Source: Shewanella zhangzhouensis
GTDB taxonomy: Bacteria > Pseudomonadota > Gammaproteobacteria > Enterobacterales > Shewanellaceae
Direction: 5' to 3'
DNA: 64,000 nt
Assembly (NCBI RefSeq): GCF_019457615.1
Contig: NZ_CP080414.1
Coordinates: 3,793,501-3,857,500 of the forward strand
Numbering within the stretch: position 1 is the first letter of the stretch; each line of letters begins with the position of its first letter. Below are positions 1 to 9,299 of the stretch, one piece after another. The notes under the pieces were generated by a model, which was not told where the DNA came from, did no database searches, and worked only from the letters and a program-made list of their open reading frames with translations. Made by a program: the position numbers and the translations under genes.

Positions 1-1344
1 TTCAAGTTCGCTCTGCTCGGTTTTGATTTTCATCTCTTCGAGCTTGGCCAGATGGCGCAGCTTGAGTTCCAGAATGGCCTCGGCCTGACGGTCAGACAGA
101 CCGAAACGCGCCATCAGCTCGGCCTTGGGCTCATCGTGGAAGCGAATGATTTCAATCACTTCATCGATGTTAAGGAAGGCAATCATCAAAGCTTCGAGGA
201 TATGCAGTCTTGCCAACACCTTATCCAGACGGAATTGCAGACGGCGTCGTACGGTTTCGGTACGGAACACCAGCCATTCGGCCAGCATGTCCTTCAGACC
301 TTTTACCTTGGGACGGCCATCCAGGCCAATCACATTCAGGTTAACCCGATAACTCTTTTCAAGCTCGGTGGTCGCAAACAGGTGGGCCATCAGCTGTTCC
401 ACATCCACCCGGTTAGAGCGTGGTACCAACACCAGTCGCACCGGGTTTTCGTGGTCGGATTCGTCACGCAGGTCCGTCACCATCGGCAGCTTTTTCGCCT
501 GCATCTGGGCGGCGATTTGCTCGAGGATCTTACTGGAGCTGGCCTGATGCGGCAGCGCAGAGATCACCACCTCACCGTTTTCCATCTCGTAGACAGCGCG
601 CATCCGGATGGAGCCACGGCCGGACTCGTAAATCTTGGCAATTTCATCGGCGGGGGTAATGATTTCCGCCTCTGTGGGATAATCAGGCCCAGGTACCAGT
701 TCCATTAAGCGATTGAGCTCAGTGGCAGGATTATCAATTAACTCGATACAGGCGCGGGTCAGTTCCCGGGCGTTGTGGGGCGGAATATCCGTCGCCATAC
801 CCACGGCAATACCGGTTACACCGTTAAGCAGAATGTGCGGCAAGCGGGCCGGTAACACCTTGGGCTCTTTCATGGTGCCGTCAAAGTTGACGCCCCAATC
901 CACAGTGCCCTGACCGAGCTCAGAGAGCAGCACTTCGGAGAAGCGTGACAACCTGGCTTCGGTATATCGCATGGCGGCGAAGGACTTGGGATCGTCAGGC
1001 GCCCCCCAGTTACCCTGACCATCCACCAGCGGATAGCGGTAGGAAAATGGCTGGGCCATCAGCACCATGGCTTCGTAACAGGCACTGTCACCGTGGGGAT
1101 GATATTTACCCAGCACGTCACCCACGGTACGGGCGGATTTCTTGTGCTTTGACTGGGCATTGAGACCCAGCTCGCTCATGGCGTAGACGATACGTCTTTG
1201 CACCGGCTTGAGGCCATCACCGATATGGGGAAGGGCCCGATCCATGATCACGTACATGGAATAGTTGAGATAGGCCTCTTCGGTGAAGCGCCTCAGGGGC
1301 ATTTGCTCTACACCGTCCAGGCTTAAGTCAATGGCGTCACTCAT
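1..1344 (-). CDS. parC: DNA topoisomerase IV subunit A (partial, N-terminal ~447 residues)
   Basis: ParC is the DNA-breaking and rejoining subunit of topoisomerase IV, which decatenates daughter chromosomes with ParE. The start lies at 1344 and the gene runs off the left edge, so the C-terminal part is not seen. The translation closely follows E. coli ParC from the start (AYLNYSMYVIMDRALP). The catalytic tyrosine is in AAMRYTEARL near residue 124. The quinolone-determining stretch reads GKYHPHGDSACYE, with the Ser and Glu of sensitive enzymes intact. The start codon overlaps the stop of the upstream sugar dehydrogenase gene by four bases (ATGA), suggesting translational coupling. Confidence 0.97.
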   Translation of the reverse strand, partial: MSDAIDLSLDGVEQMPLRRFTEEAYLNYSMYVIMDRALPHIGDGLKPVQRRIVYAMSELGLNAQSKHKKSARTVGDVLGKYHPHGDSACYEAMVLMAQPFSYRYPLVDGQGNWGAPDDPKSFAAMRYTEARLSRFSEVLLSELGQGTVDWGVNFDGTMKEPKVLPARLPHILLNGVTGIAVGMATDIPPHNARELTRACIELIDNPATELNRLMELVPGPDYPTEAEIITPADEIAKIYESGRGSIRMRAVYEMENGEVVISALPHQASSSKILEQIAAQMQAKKLPMVTDLRDESDHENPVRLVLVPRSNRVDVEQLMAHLFATTELEKSYRVNLNVIGLDGRPKVKGLKDMLAEWLVFRTETVRRRLQFRLDKVLARLHILEALMIAFLNIDEVIEIIRFHDEPKAELMARFGLSDRQAEAILELKLRHLAKLEEMKIKTEQSELE

Positions 1345-2477
1345 GGTTGCTCTTCCTGCGTTGGCGCCTCTTCTTCGGCTTCATGCCTGTAGAAGAACCG
1401 GTAAACGTTGCCTTTCAAATCGTCCGAGATAAACAGTGAGCCGTCGGCGCCCAATGCCATGCCATAGGGGCGGGCCACCGGAAACTCACCGTCCAGAAAG
1501 CTTATCAGTGTCTCGCGGCGCTTTACTTCGCCCTTATCCAGGGTCAGGACCACTATCTGGTAGCCAATTTTGCTCGAGCGGTTCCAGGAGCCGTTTTCTG
1601 CCACCAGCAACTGGTTATGGTATTCCGCCGGGAATTGCTCACCACGATAAAACAGCATGCCCATGGGAGACACGTGGGCTGGCAGTTCATAAACCGGGCT
1701 CACGATCTTAAGGTTTTCAGGCTTCTCGTAGGCGGGTTCAATCACATCAGTGGCGTGCACATAGGGGAATCCGTAATGCATACCCTTGATATCGATTCGG
1801 TTTATTTCATCCGGAGGCAGGTTGTCGCCCATCCAGTCGCGGCCGATATCGGCAAACCACAGCTTGCCATCCTGCGGAGCCCAGTCCATGCCCCTCACGG
1901 TTCGTACCCCGGTCGCAATCTGTTCACTGGCGCCGGTATCCACATTGATGGCGATAACAGAGCCAAATGGTGATTCTGACTCACACACGTTACAGGGCGA
2001 GCCTATGGCGATATAAAGTCTGCCATCGGGGCCAAACGCCATATAGCGGGAACTCTTTTTGGTATCTCCGGGAAGTTTGGAATAAATTTCTTTGGGGCGG
2101 CCGGGACGGCGCAGGCGCTGCTCAATCTCTTCATAACGCAGGATTTTGTCATCCAAGGCTACGTAAAGATGGCCCTTGTGAAAGGCGATGGCCTCGGGAT
2201 TATCCAGGCCTTTACCCACGACATAGCGGCGGTCTACCCGCCCATCGTTGTTGCTGTCGACCAGGGCCGTGATGGTGCCACCTTTGCCAGAGCCCACAAA
2301 CAGAGTGCCATTGTCGCCGACGGCGAGCTGCTTGGCATCCTCAAGCTCCGAGGCATATTGGGTGATACCAAAGCCCTTGGTGACGGTAATTGTCATCGTT
2401 TGCTCGGCCTGAGTCTGCGTCGCTATACAGGCGAGGCAGGCAATCAGCATGCGGCCGAGGTGTGTATTACTCAACAT
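1341..2477 (-). CDS. secreted PQQ-type sugar (glucose/sorbosone) dehydrogenase family protein
   Basis: The product of about 378 residues looks like a six-bladed beta-propeller of the soluble glucose/sorbosone dehydrogenase family, whose members oxidise sugars in the periplasm with PQQ. Visible features are a signal peptide (MLIACLACIATQTQA), propeller motifs such as FGPDGRLYIAIG and GADGSLFISDD, and a Cys pair in PCNVCESE. I chose the ATG at 2477 because it gives a normal signal peptide and has an AAAGAGA sequence before it. An ATG at 2516 overlaps the parE stop (TGATG) and would add 13 residues rich in charge. The gene sits between parE and parC with overlapping ends on the parC side. The true substrate and PQQ dependence cannot be told from the sequence. 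Confidence 0.82.
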   Translation of the reverse strand: MLSNTHLGRMLIACLACIATQTQAEQTMTITVTKGFGITQYASELEDAKQLAVGDNGTLFVGSGKGGTITALVDSNNDGRVDRRYVVGKGLDNPEAIAFHKGHLYVALDDKILRYEEIEQRLRRPGRPKEIYSKLPGDTKKSSRYMAFGPDGRLYIAIGSPCNVCESESPFGSVIAINVDTGASEQIATGVRTVRGMDWAPQDGKLWFADIGRDWMGDNLPPDEINRIDIKGMHYGFPYVHATDVIEPAYEKPENLKIVSPVYELPAHVSPMGMLFYRGEQFPAEYHNQLLVAENGSWNRSSKIGYQIVVLTLDKGEVKRRETLISFLDGEFPVARPYGMALGADGSLFISDDLKGNVYRFFYRHEAEEEAPTQEEQP

Positions 2478-2515
2478 TCTCTTTAGCCTGTTATCGTTAT
2501 CATGGGCAGGCAACA

Positions 2516-4402
2516 TCAGATGATTGCCAGATCGCCTTTGGTTTCAAGCCAAGTTTTTCTGTCGCCGGAGCGTTTTTTCGCCAGCAGCATGTCCATCAGC
2601 GCGACAGTATCGTCACTGTCGTCTATGGTCAGCTGCACCAGGCGCCGGGTGTTCGGGTCCATGGTGGTTTCGCGCAGCTGCATAGGGTTCATTTCACCCA
2701 GTCCTTTAAAGCGCGTTACCTGAGGTTTACCTTTTTTGCCTTCGGCCGCGATCCGGTCGAGGATCCCCTGCTTTTCCGACTCATCGAGGGCATAGTATAC
2801 CTCTTTACCTATATCGATACGGAACAGCGGCGGCATGGCGATGTACACGTGGCCCCGCTCCACCAGTACCCGGTAGTGCTTGAGGAAGAGCGCGCACAAC
2901 AAGGTCGCGATGTGCAAACCATCCGAGTCGGCGTCAGCCAGAATACACACCTTACCGTAACGCAGCTCAGAAATATCATCGCTGTCCGGGTCGCAGCCGA
3001 TGGCAACGGAGATATCGTGCACTTCCTGAGATGCCAATACCTGTGAAGCCTCAACCTCCCAGGTATTCAAAATCTTGCCCCGCAGCGGCATGATGGCCTG
3101 AAACTCGCGATCCCGTGCCTGCTTGGCACTGCCGCCTGCCGAATCCCCTTCCACCAAAAAGAGTTCTGAGGTCATGGGGTCCTGGCCGCTGCAGTCGGTC
3201 AGCTTACCGGGCAAGGCTGGGCCTGCGGTGACCTTTTTACGGGCGACTTTCTTGGCCGCTTTCATCCGCTTCTGGGCGTTGGAGATACACATCTCCGCCA
3301 GCATTTCGGCCAAATCCGTGTGGGAGTTCAGATACAGGGAAAACGCATCGCGGACTATGCCGGATACAAAGGCCGCACTCTGACGGCTGGACAGTTTTTC
3401 CTTGGTCTGGCCGGCAAACTGGGGGTCCTGCATCTTGATGGACAAAATGAATGCCGTTTTATCCCAGATGTCCTCGGGACTCAGTTTAATGCCGCGGGGA
3501 ATGAGGTTTCGAAACTCACAAAACTCACGCATGGATTCCAACAGCCCCTGACGGAAGCCATTCACGTGGGTGCCGCCAAGCGGAGTGGGAATAAGGTTTA
3601 CATAACTTTCGGCCAGGTATTCGCCGCCCTCGGGTAACCAGGTAATGGCCCAATCTGCGGCCTCATGATTACCGGCAAAACTGCCCACAAAGGGCTCTTG
3701 GGGCAGCATGGGGGCATCGCCCACGGCACTCTTCAAATAATCCGTCAGCCCGGCCTCGAAGTACCATTCATGGACTTCTCCGGTTTGCTTGTTGGTGAAT
3801 TTGATTCTGAGCCCGGGGCAGAGTACCGCCTTGGCTTTGAGCAGATGGGTCAGCTTGGTAATGGAGAAATTGGGCGAATCGAAATAGCTGGGCTCCGGCC
3901 AGAAATGTACCCGGGTACCGGTATTACGCCGGCCGCAGGTGCCGGTCACGGTCAGGCTTTCCACCTTGTCGCCGTGCTCAAAGGCCATATCGTAGACCTG
4001 GGCATCGCGGCGCACTGTAATTTCAACCCGGCGTGACAGGGCGTTCACTACCGAAATGCCCACACCGTGCAAGCCACCGGAAAACTGATAGTTTTTATTG
4101 GAAAATTTACCACCGGCGTGGAGTTTGGTGAGAATGAGCTCGACCCCGGGGATGCCTTCTTCCGGGTGGATATCCACCGGCATACCCCGGCCGTCGTCGA
4201 TTACCTCGAGGGAATTATCCGTGTGCAAAATAACATCAATACGACTTGCGTGTCCCGCCAGCGCCTCGTCCACACTGTTGTCGATGACTTCCTGCCCCAG
4301 GTGATTGGGACGTGTGGTATCGGTATACATACCGGGACGGCGCTTTACCGGCTCAAGGCCGTTAAGCACCTCAATGGCATCAGAATTGTATAGATTGGTC
4401 AT
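2516..4402 (-). CDS. parE: DNA topoisomerase IV subunit B
   Basis: ParE is the ATPase subunit of topoisomerase IV and drives strand passage for decatenation in the cytoplasm. The 628-residue length is normal for proteobacterial ParE. The GHKL ATPase domain has the NSVDEAL and DDGRGMPV motifs near residues 42-75 and the ATP lid GGLHGVGIS near 108. The TOPRIM domain has EGDSAGGSAKQ near 415 and the metal-binding DADSDG near 490. The C-terminal RFKGLGEMNPMQL motif is present. It begins 55 bases after the yqiA stop's upstream side and lies in the nudF-yqiB-cpdA-yqiA-parE order known from other gammaproteobacteria. Confidence 0.98.
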   Translation of the reverse strand: MTNLYNSDAIEVLNGLEPVKRRPGMYTDTTRPNHLGQEVIDNSVDEALAGHASRIDVILHTDNSLEVIDDGRGMPVDIHPEEGIPGVELILTKLHAGGKFSNKNYQFSGGLHGVGISVVNALSRRVEITVRRDAQVYDMAFEHGDKVESLTVTGTCGRRNTGTRVHFWPEPSYFDSPNFSITKLTHLLKAKAVLCPGLRIKFTNKQTGEVHEWYFEAGLTDYLKSAVGDAPMLPQEPFVGSFAGNHEAADWAITWLPEGGEYLAESYVNLIPTPLGGTHVNGFRQGLLESMREFCEFRNLIPRGIKLSPEDIWDKTAFILSIKMQDPQFAGQTKEKLSSRQSAAFVSGIVRDAFSLYLNSHTDLAEMLAEMCISNAQKRMKAAKKVARKKVTAGPALPGKLTDCSGQDPMTSELFLVEGDSAGGSAKQARDREFQAIMPLRGKILNTWEVEASQVLASQEVHDISVAIGCDPDSDDISELRYGKVCILADADSDGLHIATLLCALFLKHYRVLVERGHVYIAMPPLFRIDIGKEVYYALDESEKQGILDRIAAEGKKGKPQVTRFKGLGEMNPMQLRETTMDPNTRRLVQLTIDDSDDTVALMDMLLAKKRSGDRKTWLETKGDLAII

Positions 4403-4457
4403 GGCGCACGTTATTCTTCGTTATTCAGGCCATGGTGCGGCCCTGCGAGTCGGTTTG

Positions 4458-5033
4458 TCAAGGTAACTCTAAAAAAGCGGCGATATCCGGTAATTGCCGC
4501 TCAAAACCCACAAAACTGTGGTCTCCACCGGGTTCTATCAACAGCCGGCAACAATGGTATTTTCCGAGTGCCAGGCGATAGTCCAGCACCTCGTCACCGG
4601 TTTGCAATAATACAAAAAAACGGTCTGGATTGGCTATGGCAGCAACATCATAGCGCTTGAGCGCTTCGCGGTGGGATGGCAACACCAGGTAGTCTTCCCC
4701 GGTATAGGGGTTGTGCTGTGGTCCCAAAAAGGCTTCAAAGAGATCGTACGGCGATACAGCGGGATTGATCAGTGCTGCCTTGCCACCGTAGGTTTCGGCA
4801 AGATAAGTGGCAAAAAAGCCCCCAAGGGACGAGCCAATAAATCTCAGTGGTTCGCCCCTCGCCTTGGCTTCTTCAGTGATCTCACACAAAAGCGCGACTG
4901 CCTGCTCAATATCAGTGGGCAATTGGGGCTGCACCAAGCGAACACCGGCATGGTGCGCAGCCATAAAGTTGGCACTCAATACGCCTTTGTCAGACTGCGG
5001 GGAGCTATTGAATCCATGAATATAAAGCAGCAT
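4458..5033 (-). CDS. yqiA: YqiA-family alpha/beta-hydrolase esterase
   Basis: This 191-residue protein belongs to the YqiA/UPF0227 group of small alpha/beta hydrolases, for which esterase activity on short acyl chains is reported in E. coli. The sequence opens directly with the first strand and oxyanion region (LLYIHGFNSSP). The nucleophile elbow is GSSLGG near residue 68, an Asp lies in GDEVLDYR, and the likely catalytic His is in GGDHSF near 170. There is no signal peptide. It lies between cpdA and parE in the conserved cluster, 28 bases from cpdA. The natural substrate is unknown. Confidence 0.9.
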   Translation of the reverse strand: MLLYIHGFNSSPQSDKGVLSANFMAAHHAGVRLVQPQLPTDIEQAVALLCEITEEAKARGEPLRFIGSSLGGFFATYLAETYGGKAALINPAVSPYDLFEAFLGPQHNPYTGEDYLVLPSHREALKRYDVAAIANPDRFFVLLQTGDEVLDYRLALGKYHCCRLLIEPGGDHSFVGFERQLPDIAAFLELP

Positions 5034-5061
5034 ACATCCTCAGGCTGCGGTCTGCTGAACC

Positions 5062-5901
5062 TCAGTAACCGCTGGAGCTGTGGTCCGGGGCAAAGCGATT
5101 GCCCGGCACACGGTAAACATGTGTATGAATGCTACCATCGCTCAAAAGCTCCAGCAAACGGTAGCCGGGCTGCAGATGATCGAGGGCAAAGTACGGCGAC
5201 TTGGGTTTGAATTGAATACAGGTAGATGGGGTGGCCATCAGCGGCAGCTGACCATTGACTGCGGCATAGACTTCATCCACGGCCTGATGCACATGGCCCC
5301 AGAGAATACCCTTCACCTGAGGGTATGCAGATACCCTGGCGAGAAAGTCACTGCCATTATCCATACAGTGCTGATCGAGCCAGGCGCAATCCATCAGAAT
5401 AGGGTTATGGTGCATCACCAGCAGTGTATGGTGGTTCGGGTATGCTGCGATGGCTTGGTCTATGAGAGAGAATTGCAACTCCCCCATATGACCTCCGGGC
5501 TTTCCCCGCACTGTGCTGTCCAACATTAGAATATGCCAGTTCCCAATCAGAATACGCTGCTGACCGAAGACTCTGGGGCCCTGCATATGCAGGCTCATGA
5601 CCCTTGGGTCGTCATGGTTTCCGGGCAAATAATGGCAAGGCAGGCCAAGAAATTCGATTGCCTGAACGAAGTTACGGTAGGAATCCGGTGTGTAATCCTG
5701 ACTGATATCGCCGGTGGCGAGCATCAGGTGCGCGGGATAATGGGTGGCATTCAGGGTATTGAGCACAGCCGCCAGGCTCTGACTGGTGTTAACGCCCAGC
5801 AGTTGTCCGTCGTTGCTGGCAAATAAATGTGGATCGGTGATCTGCACCAGGCGCGCAGCTTCCCCTTCTGCCAACGAATATTCAACAGCCTCTTTCAGCA
5901 C
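5062..5901 (-). CDS. cpdA: 3',5'-cyclic-AMP phosphodiesterase CpdA
   Basis: CpdA hydrolyses cAMP to AMP and so lowers CRP signalling. It is a class III metallophosphoesterase. Metal-binding motifs are seen in order: QITDPHLF near residue 20, GDISQDYTPDS, LPGNHDDP, and GHVHQAVDE. I chose a GTG at 5901 because it gives an N-terminus of the same length as E. coli CpdA. The frame is open upstream to a TTG at 5916, immediately after the yqiB stop. Neither start has a strong ribosome site, so this end is uncertain. It is very probably co-transcribed with nudF and yqiB. Confidence 0.92.
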   Translation of the reverse strand: MLKEAVEYSLAEGEAARLVQITDPHLFASNDGQLLGVNTSQSLAAVLNTLNATHYPAHLMLATGDISQDYTPDSYRNFVQAIEFLGLPCHYLPGNHDDPRVMSLHMQGPRVFGQQRILIGNWHILMLDSTVRGKPGGHMGELQFSLIDQAIAAYPNHHTLLVMHHNPILMDCAWLDQHCMDNGSDFLARVSAYPQVKGILWGHVHQAVDEVYAAVNGQLPLMATPSTCIQFKPKSPYFALDHLQPGYRLLELLSDGSIHTHVYRVPGNRFAPDHSSSGY

Positions 5902-5916
5902 TATGTTTACCCACAA

Positions 5917-6351
5917 TTAAGACTGCACAGCCGACTGGTATCGGCAGCCAATCTTCAATAACTCTTCCAGGAATGCATTGACCTGGTACTTTTCATCACT
6001 TTGGTACATTCGCAAATTGGGGTAATCATACACCGCACTGAGAAGTGAAAACTGCCGACCAGTTAACACTTCTGCTAATTTAGCATCATGATAAATCCGA
6101 ACCAATACCTTAGGGTCTTCAATTAGCGGTGTTTTTCCAAGTGGGCGGGAAATTTCGACCAATTGGGTGTAGCGGGTATTTTCCACCAGCGTGATTTTAA
6201 GGATGCCATGGCTGCCACGGACGCTGGCGGGAGCATCCATGGCCAGCGCAGAGGGTAGCCAGCGCAGCAATAAGGCGTAGTTTCGGCCACACAAGGCCAA
6301 AAAGCCGTTGAGATCCGGCTGATAGCGAGCTTTCACTCCCTTGCCCTTCAA
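5917..6351 (-). CDS. yqiB: DUF1249 family protein YqiB
   Basis: The 144-residue product matches the YqiB/DUF1249 family, a cytoplasmic protein of unknown function usually encoded between nudF and cpdA. Conserved blocks seen are RYQPDLNGF, the ENTRYTQLVEI strand, RIYHDAKLAEV, and the closing YPNLRMYQSDEKYQVN block. Its ATG overlaps the nudF stop by four bases (ATGA), which supports translational coupling. No catalytic residues can be assigned. An internal GTG six codons in would give the same N-terminus as the E. coli protein. Confidence 0.9.
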   Translation of the reverse strand: MKGKGVKARYQPDLNGFLALCGRNYALLLRWLPSALAMDAPASVRGSHGILKITLVENTRYTQLVEISRPLGKTPLIEDPKVLVRIYHDAKLAEVLTGRQFSLLSAVYDYPNLRMYQSDEKYQVNAFLEELLKIGCRYQSAVQS

Positions 6352-6962
6352 AAGTGACTCCGCACGAGCTTGTGCCGGTTCAACTCAAGCCACTGCAGGC
6401 CAAGCACGGTTGAGCCATTATCAATTTCACCACTTTCCACCATGGCATAGGCGGCTTCGCGGCTCATCACGTGCACCCTAATATCCTCATGCTCATGGGC
6501 AAGGCCATGCAGACCTTCCGCCTGACTGGCATCGACTTCAGCCATAAAACAATAAAAGCGCTCGCTGCAGCCACCGGGACTGGAGAGATAGCTGCCGAAG
6601 GGCAACACCCGCGATGCAGTAAGCCCCGCTTCTTCCATCAACTCTCTGCGGGCCACGTCTTCGGCCGACTCTCCTGCTTCCATCATGCCCGCCACCAACT
6701 CCAGCAGCCATGGGAATTCAGAGGTTTCGAGTGCCGGAAACCTGACCTGTTCAATCAACACCACCTGGTCTGTTACCGGGTCATAGGGCAACACCACAAC
6801 AGCATGACCACGTTCAAACACTTCCCGCGAGACGACCTCACTCCAGCCACCGGCAAACAAACGATGGCGAAACTGATACCTGACCATCTTGAAAAAACCC
6901 TGATACAGGGTGCTCGAGTCCAGTACTTCAATGTCTTCACGACTGAAGAGTCTGTTAAACAT
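6348..6962 (-). CDS. nudF: ADP-ribose pyrophosphatase (Nudix hydrolase)
   Basis: NudF cleaves ADP-ribose to AMP and ribose-5-phosphate, clearing a reactive nucleotide sugar. The Nudix box is complete: GMMEAGESAEDVARRELMEEAG around residues 92-113 (given in two parts as GMMEAGESAED and VARRELMEEAG). The family segment SPGGCSERFY follows, and AHEHEDIRVHV marks the C-terminal part. The ATG at 6962 has an AAGGAG six bases upstream; an in-frame ATG at 6989 lacks one. With this start the protein is 204 residues, close to the E. coli enzyme. It is the first gene of the minus-strand cluster and is divergent from tolC. Confidence 0.95.
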   Translation of the reverse strand: MFNRLFSREDIEVLDSSTLYQGFFKMVRYQFRHRLFAGGWSEVVSREVFERGHAVVVLPYDPVTDQVVLIEQVRFPALETSEFPWLLELVAGMMEAGESAEDVARRELMEEAGLTASRVLPFGSYLSSPGGCSERFYCFMAEVDASQAEGLHGLAHEHEDIRVHVMSREAAYAMVESGEIDNGSTVLGLQWLELNRHKLVRSHF

Positions 6963-7044
6963 TCGCTGCTCCTTGACGAGGTGATTCACTTATTATCATG
7001 GGATTCGCACAAAGATTTAAAATAAAATCTGTTACACTTCGGGT

Positions 7045-7074
7045 TTGACTCAAAAATGGTTGATTTTTTAGTAT
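7045..7074 (+). promoter_or_regulatory. candidate sigma-70 promoter for tolC
   Basis: TTGACT at 7045-7050 and TAGTAT at 7069-7074 are separated by 18 bases. They lie 125 bases before the tolC start. This is a match by eye only; the -35 fits well and the -10 moderately. The leader downstream holds a tandem 10-base repeat (7099-7118) and a C-run/G-run palindrome near 7164-7175. Confidence 0.35.
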
Positions 7075-7199
7075 TTCAACCATTAACTTTTAGCTGTTTC
7101 GGGAAGCGTCGGGAAGCGCGAACCGCCCGGGTATAAGGGCACATCAGTTTAACCCAGTTATTACCCCCCTGGGGGACTTTGTCTCAATAAGGACAGCCA

Positions 7200-8498
7200 A
7201 TGAAATTCAAGCTCAGCTCTCTGTGCGCCGCAGTGCTTTTGGCAGCCGGTGCAACAAATGCCCATGCCGATGATCTGCTTCAAATCTATCAGCAGGCACT
7301 GACCAACGACCCTTTGGTTCTGCAGGCTCAGGCTCAGCGCAACGCGCTTTACGCCCAGATTGAAGAAAACCGCGCTCCCCTGTTGCCCACCATCAGTGCC
7401 AATGTCGGTTACGACAAGGCCTGGAAAGACCCATCCGAAGACTCCGATGGCTTTACCGGTGGCGTCAAATTAACTCAGGTGATTTATGATCACAGCGCCT
7501 GGGTTGGCCTGTCACTGGCTGAGAAAGCCGCCGCGCAAGCCGATGCAGCCTATGCGTCCGCGCTGCAAAACCTCATCACCCGTGTGACCAAAGCCTACTT
7601 TGACGTACTCAAGGCCAAGGATAACTACGAGTTCCAGGGCGCCGAGAAGCGCGCCATTGAGCGTCAGCTCGAGCAAACCAAACAGCGTTTTGCCGTGGGT
7701 TTGACAGCCATGACCGACGTGCACGAAGCCCAGGCCCAATATGACCTGGCCTCTGCCACCGAAATTCTGGCCGAAAACACCCTGTCAAACAGCTATGAAG
7801 CACTGCGTGAAATTACAGGGATTGACCATAAGTCCATCAACGTACTGGACACAAACCGTTTCAGTGCCGCCGCCCCCGCGCCTGCCGTTCCCAACGAATG
7901 GATTAAGATGGCAGAAAGCAACAGTACTGATCTGCTGACTCAACGCATTGGTAAAGACATCGCAGAAGAGACGATTTCCCTCTATAAAGCGGGTCATTAC
8001 CCATCTCTGAGTCTGAGCGCTGGTTACACCAAGGGTTTTGAACAAACACCCGGCCCTGATTACGACAACAGCTCTATCGGCGTGACACTGTCTATCCCTA
8101 TCTTTGAAGGATTCAAGGTCACCTCCCAGGTGGAACAGGCTCAGTACAAGTATGTGGAAGCCAGTGAAAAGCTGGAGCAAACGTATCGCCGCGTAGTGAA
8201 GGATGTAAGAAACAACTTCAATAACGTGGGTGCCTCAATCAGCTCTATCCGTGCCTATGAGCAATCCGTGCTGTCGTCCGAAAGCGCACTCGGAGCCACT
8301 CAGTCCGGTTTCGAAGTGGGTACCCGTACCATCGTTGACGTACTCAACCGTACCCGGGACCTCTACGACTCCAAGCGTAAGCTGTCTGATGCGCGTTACA
8401 GCTACATCAGCTCGGTGCTGGCCCTGAAACAAGCTGCCGGCACCCTGAACGAGGATGATGTGATTGCCATCAACAATGGTTTGAAGGCCGCAGAATAA
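7200..8498 (+). CDS. tolC: outer membrane efflux channel TolC
   Basis: TolC forms the trimeric outer-membrane and periplasmic channel used by tripartite efflux pumps and type I secretion. The 432-residue product has a signal peptide ending in ATNAHA. It then has two repeats of the outer membrane efflux protein family, with the strand LPTISANVGYD and its counterpart YPSLSLSAGYTKG, and long Ala/Gln-rich helices between. The FAVGLTAMTDVHEAQAQYD and FEVGTRTIVDVLNRTRDLYD stretches are the usual repeat signatures. The start has AAGGACA upstream. A hairpin terminator follows at 8512. The gene is divergent from nudF, as in E. coli. Confidence 0.96.
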   Translation: MKFKLSSLCAAVLLAAGATNAHADDLLQIYQQALTNDPLVLQAQAQRNALYAQIEENRAPLLPTISANVGYDKAWKDPSEDSDGFTGGVKLTQVIYDHSAWVGLSLAEKAAAQADAAYASALQNLITRVTKAYFDVLKAKDNYEFQGAEKRAIERQLEQTKQRFAVGLTAMTDVHEAQAQYDLASATEILAENTLSNSYEALREITGIDHKSINVLDTNRFSAAAPAPAVPNEWIKMAESNSTDLLTQRIGKDIAEETISLYKAGHYPSLSLSAGYTKGFEQTPGPDYDNSSIGVTLSIPIFEGFKVTSQVEQAQYKYVEASEKLEQTYRRVVKDVRNNFNNVGASISSIRAYEQSVLSSESALGATQSGFEVGTRTIVDVLNRTRDLYDSKRKLSDARYSYISSVLALKQAAGTLNEDDVIAINNGLKAAE

Positions 8499-8511
8499 TC
8501 GTAACAAGTAC

Positions 8512-8539
8512 AAAAAAACCGCCTGATGGCGGTTTTTTT
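8512..8539. terminator. bidirectional rho-independent terminator
   Basis: A-tract, CCGCC stem, TGAT loop, GGCGG stem and a T-run of seven form a symmetric terminator. It lies between the convergent tolC and the beta-barrel protein gene and can serve both strands. Confidence 0.9.
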
Positions 8540-8556
8540 ATAACCTTGATACTGAC

Positions 8557-9297
8557 TTAGAACAGCAGTTCCACACCGGCAAAATAGCCTTTGAAACTGC
8601 TGTCAGTACTGATGCCATCGAAGCCATTCACATCGAAACTGAATTCACGATAACCTGCACGGATGCGGGTATCCAGCGCTATACCATCAAACTCCCAGCC
8701 AAGACCCACACTGTAATCGTATACCTGGCTTTCATCCAAACCCGCCATCAGGTCGGCAAAGCCATAGAGACCGAGACCAGGCATTCCTACCACGGCACTG
8801 GCGTAACCCATGATAATACCATCGGTAAAGTCCTTTTGCGCAGCAACACCCGAGGCATTGCTGATGCGCAGTGAACCGTTCATCTTTTTGTAGGCGCCGC
8901 CCACATCCAGGGACACGATATCGTTGTCCAGCAGCTCGTAGTAAAGCACAAAGTCGGTATTGCTCAGATCCATGGTGCTATAGAGTTCACCATTGAAAGG
9001 AATACCACCGAAGGCCAGAGTAGCATCAGCGTTAAAACCGTCTTCCTCGAGGCGATTTTCACGGATCAGCAGGTTCGGCAGCAAGGGCACAGGATGCTCA
9101 ACGGCAAACCAAACACTTGTCTGGCCCGATGTGTCGTAATCAAACCCGTGCAGGTTACCGGCATCGTCAGGCACATTACCTTTGGCATCCGCATGCCAGT
9201 AATCGGCACCGACTTTAAAACCAACAACAGTGGCCGCGTTGGCCGAAAACGCAGCCAACGCAGAAAGCAGTGAGGCAGCCAGAATGGTTTTTTTCAT
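8557..9297 (-). CDS. TIGR04219-like outer membrane beta-barrel protein
   Basis: The 246-residue product has a clean signal peptide (LLSALAAFSANA). Alternating amphipathic strands follow, and it ends in VELLF with the terminal Phe typical of outer-membrane barrels. I relate it to the TIGR04219 family by its overall look (VGFKVGADYWHADAKG at the mature N-terminus); this is recognition, not a search. No ligand or role can be named. It starts two bases after the DUF2333 stop and is probably the last gene of a PCu(A)C-DUF2333-barrel operon. Confidence 0.8.
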   Translation of the reverse strand: MKKTILAASLLSALAAFSANAATVVGFKVGADYWHADAKGNVPDDAGNLHGFDYDTSGQTSVWFAVEHPVPLLPNLLIRENRLEEDGFNADATLAFGGIPFNGELYSTMDLSNTDFVLYYELLDNDIVSLDVGGAYKKMNGSLRISNASGVAAQKDFTDGIIMGYASAVVGMPGLGLYGFADLMAGLDESQVYDYSVGLGWEFDGIALDTRIRAGYREFSFDVNGFDGISTDSSFKGYFAGVELLF

Positions 9298-9299
9298 AA

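Noticed and set aside
7099..7118. Tandem 10-base repeat (TCGGGAAGCG twice) in the tolC leader
   Set aside because: Only two copies and no symmetry; probably chance, though a regulator site cannot be excluded.
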